From NCBI GenBank assembly GCA_009869945.1, contig WIXG01000207.1:62001-126000 (forward strand): a stretch of DNA of 64,000 nucleotides, read 5' to 3'. Both the position numbers and the translations under genes were made by a program. Shown piece by piece: positions 35,201 to 45,580 of the stretch. The notes beneath the pieces are model-generated. The model did no database searches. It saw only the letters and a list, made by a program, of their open reading frames with translations, and was not told where the DNA came from. This DNA comes from Mesaphorura yosii. Its lineage: Eukaryota > Arthropoda > Collembola > Poduromorpha > Tullbergiidae. Numbering within the stretch: the first letter of the stretch is position 1; the number at the start of each line of letters is the position of its first letter.

Positions 35201-37490
35201 CGCCGTAGCCTCGTCATCCAAATCTTCAATATCAAAGTCAAATGTTGTTATCGGACCAATTCCATCGTTGTACATTCCGCCGATATTTCCATAATTGATG
35301 TTCTTGCCCGCAAATTTTCCATGGTTCTTCTTCCCATTTCCAACTTTCTTTGTCCACTCATTCGCCTTGGTTTTGGTTGGCGTGTCGTAGAATGCTGGCG
35401 AATTGTTGTTATTATTCGCTGATTTTGCTGGAGAACCTTTCGCATTTGAAAAACTGTTTTCCTTTCCCTTCAAGAATGAATTCTGACTTTGCTTGGGCTT
35501 CACAATCGGACTGGATGACGCAGTTGATGAGTTTGAGGCTCCATCCACGCTGCCGTTGTACGCAGACCCTCCAACAAATCCATCAGATAACTTGCGATGG
35601 ACTTGATTATGAATTTGGACGAACGGAGTGCCAGATGCCGACTGAATTGTTGGCGAGCCACGTGATGGATGACCTTCAGAAGCAGTCGCGTATGATTTGG
35701 CAGACGACTTTTTATCGGCTTCCGTGTTTTTGGTGCTTTTGGTTAGAATTTCCAAATACGACGGTTTCTGGAAGGGAAAATACCGGTTAAATATGTCTCT
35801 GAACATTACCGATCGCCCAACCTGGTGGTAGCTTCTTAAATAAATATTCTAAATTAAGCGACTAAACCCAGATAAGAATTAGCACTAAACACAAGACACA
35901 AGCAGTGGTAGACAGCAGTTAAAATTTGAAGCTTTGAAACTTTGGCATACTCAAATGTCCTTGCAACATTCAATGTCATCGAACTCATCAAAGATCGTGC
36001 TTTTAATTGCTCGTGAAATTCTATAAAAATTCTTATTGAAGTTTTACAAGCCGCGTGTAGTTTCCTTTTTTCAAACAAAAACCACATTTGTGAACGAAAA
36101 TGATATTGCCGAAAACACGAAATCACATGCTGTGCTTTGTGCTTCCGAATGTAATTGTATCAAAAAATTGGTTAGTCGGTAAAGACAACGACAATTCAGT
36201 CGACTTTTTCTTCGTTTATAGAATTCGTTATTGATCGAACGAAGCGTAGGCTTGATTAAGGCTTAGGCGATCTTTAGTGGACATCACATCGTATTTGACA
36301 GTGGTGTTATCATAAAAATAACCCAAATGTTACATGAATTCCCAAAGTGGCAATTCACAACAACAATAACGCAACAACCAACAACATTTCCAGCATGCGG
36401 GAAACAGACACGAAATGTTAATATGACGCATTCTGCGGCTATGAAAAGAACTAGAAACAGAAACCAGAATAGAATTTTTGACTCGGACGAGTCGGTGCGG
36501 CACGAGTTTAACATTATATTAGACATATATAGACAATATATTTGAAAAACTTACTGCAGAAGTCTGCGGAGCTCTGCTCGGTTCCTGAGCCGGCGTTGTG
36601 TTCTTGCTTTTTGTGCTCAAGGCCGGACTAATTGGTGTCACCGGTCTCTGCACTGCTGCTTTGCTGTTGTCTCCATTCGACAGTCGTCCAACAACCTTTC
36701 CATGTTCGTTGTGCAAGAAAGGAGCGTCCTGCCATTTTCCATGGTCCTTGGCATTCAAATCGAAGTTCCTCAACTGTGCATTTCCAGTAATGATGCCGCC
36801 AGCAATTGTCTGACTCATTCCATTCATTTTGGTCGCTGTTGGTGCTGGACCAAAGTGGGTGTAGGTTCCGCCCGATGATGTCCCCACAATATTCTCGATA
36901 ATAGGCTGAATCACTCGAGAACTGTCTGTGTCGCTGGTCATTTGCATTTGAGTATTTTCCAAGGAGTGATGTTCCGGTGTTCCGAAAGCGCCAGTGTCCT
37001 TGAATGAGAACTCATGAACTGAAGCGGCCCCGCTATCATAAAGATGGTTGTAATTTTCTGTTGATCCATAATACAAAGACGGTTGTCCAAATCCTTGATG
37101 AAATGCTTGATGGAACGCAGGGTCAAAGTTTGGCCCAGGCGATGGTGAATGAGAATTCATCAAGTGTGGGCTTTGTGGTGGTGTGAAGTACGCATAGCCT
37201 GGTGGGGGCACCATGTTGTTGAAATAATTACCTCCTCCATTCATGTTCTTTGCCATCAAAGGATAAGTGGGCTGTTGTTGATTAGCCAAACCCATTCCAC
37301 CGCCACCAGCACCAACCCCCACGAATGAATTCCCTTGAACGAAGTGCGGTGCCGGAGACATACCAGGTGGTGGTCGAAGCCCTTGTCTGCCATTGCCATT
37401 GTCAAGGTTGAAGCTTGGAGAGTACTGCTGTTGCCGTGATGGTGTCATATTTCTCTCGCCGAAGAACGAATTTCTATCGTTGCTAGCCAT
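32274..37490 (-). CDS. DNAJC14: DNAJC14-type J-domain membrane co-chaperone
   Basis: ER-membrane Hsp40; vertebrate DNAJC14 (DRiP78) controls receptor export from the ER. Nine exons in phase: 36555-37490, 34996-35767, 34589-34721, 34222-34503, 34060-34150, 33267-33454, 33074-33176, 32665-32806, 32274-32581; 984 aa. Residues 1-569 are disordered, rich in Asn, Gly, Ser and Pro (like the fly homologue). A hydrophobic segment (ILCAIWLGHLCAALNWLWAL) near residues 580-605 is the membrane anchor. The J domain starts at DPYSILGVRSDSSDD, with HPD at 733-735 followed by PGAEEAFKILGRAFEL. A CxxC...CxxC pair (CTKCNARH, YCAQC) and the family block ELWAEKKGMFGFWQYYTCMD with IWEMNEWGKCQR follow. The basic end, KKRKGKRK, is also family-like. 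Confidence 0.92.
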
Positions 37491-38855
37491 TTTCAGATTG
37501 CAAACTCATTTGTACTTCATACGGGTTATTGCACTTCCGCGTTGAAATGATTTCGAAGTTTAGACTGCGGCGCACAGAAAAAAAAGAAAACAATTTACCT
37601 CGAAATCCTCAATTTACAGCGTTGTCGGCAAATGGATCATAAAGTGCATTGGCCCTTAATTCTCAACATGAATGTAAACAAACGTAAAATACGTAGATCT
37701 CGTTCCTCATTATTGTCGGCAATAATTCAGTCGATCTGAATGAATCGAATTCCTTCGACTTATACTTGAACTTCCACAATAAGGAAAACGAGAGTTAATT
37801 CTGAGAACCAGACGAGTCGGCTGCATTGACTTTGACTTCATCCTTACTGCCTTACATAATTCTCAAAACAACGCGAAACTGAGTGTCTGGACTTTAAATC
37901 TAAAACCTGACCTGATCTCGCCAATAATACAATGGAGACTTCATGAAAAGGAAACCTAACATTAAACTATATAACTACAAGTTCATACCTTGCTTTTCTT
38001 CAAGCACTTTCAAATAAGCAGGTTCATGATCCAACCTACTCGCTTCTAATCCAATCGAATCTGCCAATGCTCTTGGTAATCAGTGATCAGAATCTTCGTA
38101 TTGGTGAACCGATTGATGTTCAATCTATCACCAAAAGATTGCACGAGATTAGATTCGTTGATTAATACTATTAAACTGTTAATATGAAAATAGGTTCAGC
38201 CTCAAGTGGTTGATGCTACCTTTCTTTGGTTAGATCCCTTTCGTGGGTCTCGTGTTGCACAGCAGGCAGGCAGCAATCCCTTACTTCTTATTCCATATGA
38301 CGCGTAATTAAACTTTAACCTTGTGATCCTCCAACGTGATATCAACAAAGAAACTTAACAGTGCATCCAAAAAGTAGAGGTGCACTTATAAAAAGTCAGT
38401 CTAAACCAGTGACTTTGAGTTTAGCAGCAGCCAGTTACGTTACGTAAAGACAGAGCACGGTAACTAACCCGTACAACAGTAATCAACTAGTTGCAATATG
38501 CAGTTGCAATTATCCACGTCGTATACCAATTACTTTACTTTACTAGCTCCTAATCACGTCCAGCTTCTAGGTTCACCTAAATATAGTTGAGTTCAGTTCC
38601 TTGTCCTGTCGAGTCGAGCCTCCTGTTCTTCTGTTGTCGTAAGCCCACCATAAGATATGGATTTATTATTTGAAACGCAGCGCAGCTCGCACACAATCAC
38701 AAACTAAAAACAAAACCTAAACTCACAAAATTCTAAATACAGACCCAATCCAACATCCAACCATACCAGTCAAGTCCAACTTCTTCCTTTCTTCAGTTTC
38801 AGCTTCGGCGTAGTACAACTTGCTGCACTGCACTTGGGTCGTGTTGGATTACGAT

Positions 38856-38869
38856 TACGTACGTACGTA
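38856..38869. repeat. Short (TACG)n run
   Basis: Alternating TACGTACGTACGTA-type sequence, self-complementary, in the noncoding region upstream of DNAJC14. Confidence 0.6.
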
Positions 38870-40746
38870 TGAACGGTGAGTGAGAATGTGGACTGACTAA
38901 ATGCGAATGGGACGTGTGGGACAGGGCAACTTCTGGTACACGAGATGTGGTTCTTTGGTTCCACGCTACGCAAAGGTAAAGGATGACATGAGGCTCGCAA
39001 GTCGCAAACTCAAAGCTAGCAATGCAAAATTCAATGCATCGTGCAATGCGATGGCTTGGCTGCAACGGAACAAGGGAAACAAGAGACCGAGACCAAAACG
39101 TGCGTCCTGCGTCTTGCTTGCCTTTCGCATTATTGCATTGTTGTGATCCAAAAAAGGCAGCAGCAGCCGCAGCAGGCACTCCATCAATCACGATTCACGA
39201 ATCTGTACCAAAAATGAGTCTTGATGACGAGTGCCGCAAATGCGACATCCGAACCTCAGAAATGCTTCATCTTCTTTTACTGCCAGTTTCAAAGTTTAAT
39301 GCCTTAATCAATGAGGAAGATATGGGATGCGGGCAAGAAAGAAGAGTCTCATTAACACCAAATGCAAAGACGAGAATTTTGGGGCAGTTCGCATCGGGAT
39401 TTCGGAATTCGGTCAGAATCCGACTAAGACGACTTGGCTTGGCAGGCTTTGCTTGGCTTGCTCAGCTTGCTGGCGTGGTTTTGGTGCTACGAAAGCAAAA
39501 GTGAATCTTTCAATGCTAAATATAATATACCGCCACGGCTTAGCAGGCTGGCTTCACCTTTTTGTTCATTCTCGTTTGCCTTCAAGACTGGCAACTCGTA
39601 GTCCCAACTCGCATCATAAGTTAATCTTTCTTTTAACGTTTAGTTTGACTTGGCTTGGCTTGCAGTTTGAATTGCATGACGGCGATGACGGCTATGGGCC
39701 GCTTGTCGCGGATGTTGAGTTGATGATATGTCGATACTATTAATATAATGCAGTGTCCAACTAATGACTGACAAGGAATACGAAATACGAACGCGGCGCA
39801 TACGCATACATTAAAATATTAATACATAAAACGTAAGCTGATAGTAATATTTATAATTATAGAATGAAGTCATTTCAGGACAGATTAGCAAATAGCAAAA
39901 CGTGGACGTGGACGATACTCAAAGCGCTTGTGCTGCTGTTGGTCGAACGTGAATGGAAATCCTTTTTATTTGTTATCATAATTCTCATGAATGCTTGTTG
40001 GTCTCTCGTCGTCCGTCGCTGTTTCTGGTGGATGATTTGTCAGCATTTTTCGTTTCTCGCGTTGTCGAGTTTCATGGCGAATTTTGCTCGTAAATTGCGA
40101 TTCGCGAATCACACATTGAGGTTCATACGAAAGTTGAGACATGCAAATTCGTTCCAGCAGCACAGCTACCTGCCTGCCTGCTGCCCGCTGAGTTAATTTT
40201 TGCCGTGAATTATGGATGTGGACTTTGATGTCTGTGCTGCATGTGTCGTTGTTTACGACGACGAGTTACTTTGAGCTTGACTTTATGAGCTGCTAAGTTG
40301 TGTTGTGGGATTATAGATTAATTGTACCCAAACCTCGTCGTCGAAGCGCGTAGCGTAATTATCGTTGTGCGTTATTATGTAAACTTGTCCTGTCGTTTGA
40401 TGTGGTGTTCGTGTCGTGTCGCTCGTTCGTCATATTTATTTACACGTGAGGAGCGGTACACGATAAACTCAGAACTTGTAAACACAAATCCAACATTAAC
40501 ATGACGGGAATGACGGCGATGGCGAGCTTGCTTCATGTGGCTGGCCGTGACAGTCAAAGACGTAAACATTGCCGTGCCGAGTTCATTGTTCATTTTACTA
40601 ATTGAGATTTGGTGAATTCATGATGACTTGCAATACTGAGCTGTCTGTCGAAGCAAAAACATAGGCACCCAACGCTCAATGGTCGAAATTAACGCAATTA
40701 AAGGCAAATTAGTTCGGACTCTGAGAATTTCGAATCTCTGAAAATA

Positions 40747-40752
40747 TTTATT
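40747..40752 (-). terminator. Possible poly(A) signal of ARL1
   Basis: Minus-strand AATAAA about 520 bases beyond the ARL1 stop codon. Confidence 0.4.
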
Positions 40753-41275
40753 TGATTTTAGTCAATAAATAAATTGACAACCTTTACAACTCGTGCTATG
40801 ATTAGAGAAAATAGACTGAACAAGTGCAAGTCTTACTCGTAATGCATTCGGTGAATAAATACTTTATCCTCTCAACCCTTTAATGACCGCTCTTCTACCA
40901 AAATTGGGTTCCGCATTGCAGTTTCTTTCGGCGGGTGCCTGATTTTCATTTCTTTTACCTTACGTGCATTCACAATTGTATGTACTAATATAAGTATTTA
41001 CACGTTAGATGCTTAAAATCTTGAATTTGGACACTGATAATTGACAAGCAATAGAAATACAGAACCACAACTTATTCGTATAACAATATAAATGTCATTG
41101 AATGTTAAATATAATAGCTACTGATAATGAAAGTGTAGTATAAAATGTATAACGCTTGCTCTTGCTTGCGGACAATTTCGTCCTCTTTGGTACTTGGAAG
41201 TCGGTTTTGAAGCAGAAAAAGATGTAAGATGACAGTAGAGATGACTATTTGCCTTCTTAAATGCTGAGTCTTGAC

Positions 41276-42253
41276 TTATTTGTTATTCGTTAACGAATCA
41301 GTTAGAAATTGCATCGCTGCATCTAAACCTTCACCGCGTATAGCGGAAGTCTTAAAAATTTGAAATGTTCGGCTCTTCATTGTTTCCAGACCGAGGGCGT
41401 TGTGAATTTCGGAGACACTCATTGCTCCTTCCATGTCTTGCTTATTGGCTAGGACGACCAGAACAGAATTTTGTAATTCTTCTTCCTGTGAGGGAAAATG
41501 CAAATGTCAAAGTCAAAACGTCCCGTCAATCTTGTCTTCGAAGAGGACAAAACAAAGCAACTGTTGCTTTAATACCTGCATCATTAGGCTCAGCTCGTGC
41601 TTGGACATTGGTAATCTTTCTCGGTCAACAGAATCTACTACGTAAATAATTGCGTCTGTGTTTGCATAATAACACCTCCAGTACGGTCGTATTGACGTCT
41701 GACCGCCTAAGTCCCACACCTTAAATAAAATTGGAAAGCACATTACAATGAAGTACAATGAAAATACAAAATAAAAGGCACGTGCACGTTACGAGTATTT
41801 TACTTACTTGGAATGTTAAGTTTTTGTAATTGACTTGCTCAACATTGAACCCAATAGTGGGAATTGTGGTAACAACTTCGCCAACCTGCAACCTAACCAA
41901 AGAGAAAATCGTTATTCTTGAGTCGTGTTATGCAATCTTAGGACGGGAAGTACAACAGTGTTAATTAACGAACCTGTACAGAATTGTGGTTTTACCAGCA
42001 CCGTCCAGACCTGAATTTCCACAATTAATCATTAAACATAACAGTAAGATTTTAAATTCTTAATAATGTAAATACTGAGTCTAACTCACCTAAAATTAGA
42101 ATTCGCATTTCACGTCCTCCGATGAGACTTTTAATGTATGAGAACAGGCCTCCTAGAAATCAACATGACAGTCGTAGAGTCGTACGCCGAGGTCGGGTAA
42201 GGGATAAGGTTTTACAGGTCGGAAATCTAATTTTACGAGATCAGCTTACCCAT
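41276..42253 (-). CDS. ARL1: ADP-ribosylation factor-like GTPase 1
   Basis: Small GTPase of the trans-Golgi that recruits GRIP-domain golgins. Six coding exons in phase: 42250-42253 (only ATGG), 42090-42152, 41974-42010, 41808-41892, 41576-41719, 41276-41485; 180 aa, the normal family length. Myristoylation glycine at position 2; P-loop GLDGAGKT; switch regions [11 protein letters not shown] and [21 protein letters not shown] and TSA guanine-specificity motifs. The sequence is nearly identical to vertebrate ARL1 through the core, including [20 protein letters not shown]. The first coding exon holds just four bases, so ORF-based annotation will miss the true start. Head-to-head with CDK5RAP3, 594 bp apart. 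Confidence 0.97.
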
Positions 42254-42847
42254 TTTGCCACAAACAATGACTACAATGATTAGCGGCAATTACTTTCCTG
42301 CTCCTTGCAACAAACACCGGAAGACGAAACAAACAAGTTTACAATCTTATAACAGTGGCAATTTCCCTGCCGTCGCTTTCACTAATGACAAATCAATAAT
42401 CTCGAATAATAGTCACGAGCAATTCAAACCTCATTCCGAAAAAAAGCAATCCGATTCCACCTAATCTGAAATACACAGACGGTGACAAATGGTTTAAATT
42501 TTAGTGGGATAAACGTCAGCGGAGTCAAGCAAGAGCTTTCTCTATTTGCCATTGGCATATGTGAACACGTGCAGTAAAGAGTAACTGGCTTCCCAAGTTC
42601 GAATCCTGTCCTGTCACAGCTGTGCGAAATCAGTTGGCGTTTACAAGTTGCCATTCCTGTTTCATAGAAAACTTATTAATTAGGTTCACATTAAGTGAGC
42701 AAATTCCAGTGTTTCCTGAAGAATCTCCGAGGGATCGGTCGGCACAGATTGGCGAATTTCACACGAACGACGCGGCATTTCGGTGCAGTCACGAAGTCCC
42801 GACCTCAAGTTGACAATTCAAGAAGCAGGCAGGCAGGCGCATAAATT
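42254..42847. promoter_or_regulatory. Likely bidirectional promoter region, ARL1/CDK5RAP3
   Basis: 594 bp between divergent start codons. It contains a CACGTG at 42566-42571. Both genes are housekeeping, consistent with a shared promoter; no TATA box is evident. A short CAGG-type repeat (GGCAGGCAGGCG) lies at about 42828-42839, in the presumed 5' UTR of CDK5RAP3. Confidence 0.5.
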
Positions 42848-44900
42848 ATGGCACAGGTGGTGAGTGAAAGTTACTTTCTCCCGTTTAATATTTGTCTATC
42901 ACGGCCTTACATACATGTCTTCTCTCTTCTTATTCCTCAGGACCTCAGTTCCGTCCCCATCGACATCCACGCCAACAAGTTGTTGGATTGGCTAATTAGC
43001 CGGCATCACTGCACAAAAGAATGGCCTACACAAATCACAACAGTGAGACAAAAGATTAATGAAGCAATCAAAGACATGCCCGAGAATGAGACAATCTCTA
43101 AAATTCTGGTTGAAGCGTCTCGTAAGTGTTTTGCGCTTGATTGACAACTTTTCACTAGCTGATTGGCCTAAAATTTCGTGTACTCCTATCTTTTGCAGCT
43201 ATCAACTATTACCACTGCACGAAGATCGTAGAATTACTCAAAACAACTGAAGCGGACACAAAAAACATATTTGGAATGTACGGCTCACAGCGTATGAAAG
43301 ATTGGCAGGAAATACTCAAGTTGTACCAGAAGAACAATTTGTATCTGGCCGAATCTGCGAGTATTTTAGGGCGAAATGTAATTTATGAAATACCAGCACT
43401 GAAGCGTTTCGTTTCCAAAGGCGAACAGAATCAAGCCGAGTGTACAAAGAAGGAGGCGAGTTGCAAAAAGCAAGCCCAAGACTATCGTGACAAGTTTGCA
43501 CAGCGTTGTACGCAGCTTGGAATCAGTTTAGAGAATTTCGATGCGAAAAATAAGAACAGCAACAAACCAAGCGTGAATTATATCGGGAATCAGCTTCTGA
43601 ACCAGATGAACACCGACCTGCCCAAGATATTTGACAGAATTTCGGAGAAGACTAAGAATATTTCTGAGGCTGTGAAGTTCTATCGGAGATTTCTGAAGGC
43701 AACTGTTGGACTTTCAGCTGCTGACGAAGATAAATGTCTTGGCCTTCTGCACACCGTGCTTGGTAAGCAAGTCATTCATTTGTACCTTCTGACTTCTTGT
43801 CTTAATTTTCAATTTTAATTTAGAAAAGGGAAATGTGACTACATACGAATGGAAATATGGAGAACCTCCATTAAAGGTAAAACGTCCCGAGAAGACATTC
43901 TCGTTTCCGGAAGACGAACAACAAGCAGGCGGTGATGGAATTAATTTTGGCGATACGCTAGATTTAAATGTTGGAGATGTAGAACTTGAAACAGGTTTGT
44001 TACTGCAGTATTTGAAACTCTGCTATTTATTGGCAGCAAAAGCTATATTTAAGTTATCGTTTTTGCAGGTGAAATTGATTGGGGAAATCTGAACTTGGCT
44101 GAAGCGTCAGACAACGATGTGATCAATTTCTCAATCGAGACCGTGGACTTGGACACTTCCGGAATTGTGTTGGAAGAAGGTGGGTGTGAGGGAGGAGTGG
44201 CACATCACGAAGAAGCCTTAACTATCCTCGAAAATTACGATACTAGAGGACAGTTCATCGATGAGATCATGGAGGTAAGCAATTTGTCGAATTTGTCATT
44301 CAAGGATTCAACTTTCAACTGGAGCCGGTATGATGTGAAGCTGTATTTTTACAGTTGGAAGGTTTTCTGAGTCAGCGTCTGGACGAAGTGAAGCACGAGA
44401 AGGGAAACGAAATGACCCTATCGTACGATGCCGACGACTCCTTGAGAATCGATAATTTGGACAAATTGCTCCATCAAACTACTCAATTATACGCTATGTT
44501 TAACGAGACCAAGACTAAAGAGCTGCTGCTGGTGCATGAGTCAGAACGGTAAGCTCCACGTGCCAGTGTCTGCTTTGAATCATATTTACCACGAGCCCGT
44601 ACACGTGTGATCGTTTGAACTTGAAAACTTGAAATTTGATTATCGCCATCTCTATCACTGGACAGATATGTGACTCGCCTCGCTGAATCACTGCTGCAAA
44701 ACCTGAAGCTTGCTGCCAAATTGGAGCACGCGGCCGAGTCGAGTGCAACCAAACACGCGGAAATTGCAGAGGAGATAAAGCAGTGCGGTCCAAAGGTGCA
44801 CCAGCTGACGAAGCTGTGCAAGGAACTGCAGACGCAGCTGAGCAAGGAGATCAGTGCGAAATACAATGGCCGTCCCGTGTATATCACTGGCGGTGTTTAA
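42848..44900 (+). CDS. CDK5RAP3: CDK5 regulatory subunit-associated protein 3 (C53/LZAP)
   Basis: Component of the UFL1-UFBP1 UFM1 ligase complex at the ER, linking ribosome UFMylation to ER-phagy. Seven exons in phase: 42848-42859, 42941-43121, 43199-43762, 43824-43994, 44069-44274, 44355-44548, 44666-44900; 520 aa (human 506). Strong family blocks: VPIDIHANKLLDWLISRRHC-type start, EADTKNIFGMYGSQRMKDWQEI, NVIYEIPALKR, GNVTTYEWKYG, TRGQFIDEIMELEGFLSQR, and the end SKEISAKYNGRPVYITG. The acidic middle has EIDWGNLN and GINFGD, matching the shuffled ATG8/UFM1-interacting IDWG motifs. The first coding exon has only 12 bases (MAQV). Confidence 0.96.
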
Positions 44901-44989
44901 CTGTACTGCCGACTGCTGCTGCGGAGATAATTACAATTAAACGTCAATTTATACTGTGTTATGCAAAAAATGCAATTTGGGACCATTTT

Positions 44990-44995
44990 AATAAA
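44990..44995 (+). terminator. Poly(A) signal of CDK5RAP3
   Basis: AATAAA 90 bases after the stop codon at 44900. Confidence 0.65.
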
Positions 44996-45104
44996 CCAGT
45001 ATTTAAACAAAGCAGGAACAACCCAACTTGTGTTAACCGGCCTGTAATTCCATGATTTCATAAATGAATCAACGGCATTTCATTGCATTTTATGAATATA
45101 GACT

Positions 45105-45110
45105 TTTATT
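45105..45110 (-). terminator. Possible distal poly(A) signal of cwo
   Basis: Minus-strand AATAAA about 470 bases beyond the cwo stop; a closer copy lies at 45548-45553. Confidence 0.45.
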
Positions 45111-45580
45111 CGTACACATACGATAAGATAAAATTATAGGATCCAATTTCAGGAAATTCAACATTTCTTCACCATCTCTTCATTAAAATTCTATAAAATT
45201 AAACATCTTCAATTAAAACAGTGTTATAGGGTTTGCTTCCTTAAAATAAATTCATATTCATGTCATCATAGCTCACATGATTGCGTATTCTCGTATTGTA
45301 TCAGTAGTAATTAATGGCAATGATGCTGCATGCAGCATTTAGCAAGGTAGCACATTTCACGTTTTACGCATTTGAAGGTATTTTATCGCAATTTGTAATT
45401 TAGTTAGTAATTAAATATATTCTCATCATACGATAACCATTTTGGAACAATTCTTAGCTTAGCTAGCGAATAGCACTTCCATTCGATATGATTTTGTACA
45501 TTACATTTTACATTTTATTTTACATTTACATAAATAGAGATAAACATTTTATTTCGCATTATTTAGTAATTTCCTTTTCC

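Larger units (their letters stand above)
37491..41275. other. Noncoding region between DNAJC14 start and ARL1 end
   Basis: 3.8 kb with no recognisable gene. It should include the DNAJC14 promoter and 5' UTR near 37.5 kb and the ARL1 3' UTR (minus-strand AATAAA at 40747). It has simple-sequence patches: an ACGT tetranucleotide run near 38856 and repeated CTTGG/TTGGC words at 39430-39665. Short frames such as 39022-39504 carry no domain. Confidence 0.5.
44901..45580. other. 3' regions of convergent CDK5RAP3 and cwo
   Basis: 680 bp, A+T-rich. Plus-strand AATAAA at 44990 ends CDK5RAP3. Minus-strand AATAAA at 45548 and 45105 are candidates for cwo; the distal one would make the two 3' UTRs nearly meet. 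Confidence 0.55.

Noticed and set aside
39022-39504. 160-codon plus-strand frame in the noncoding block
   Set aside because: Low-complexity and repeat-derived, with no recognisable family and no exon partners.
42590-42615. tRNA B-box-like GTTCGAATCC
   Set aside because: The flanking bases do not pair as a T stem and no A box or acceptor stem is found at the right distance.
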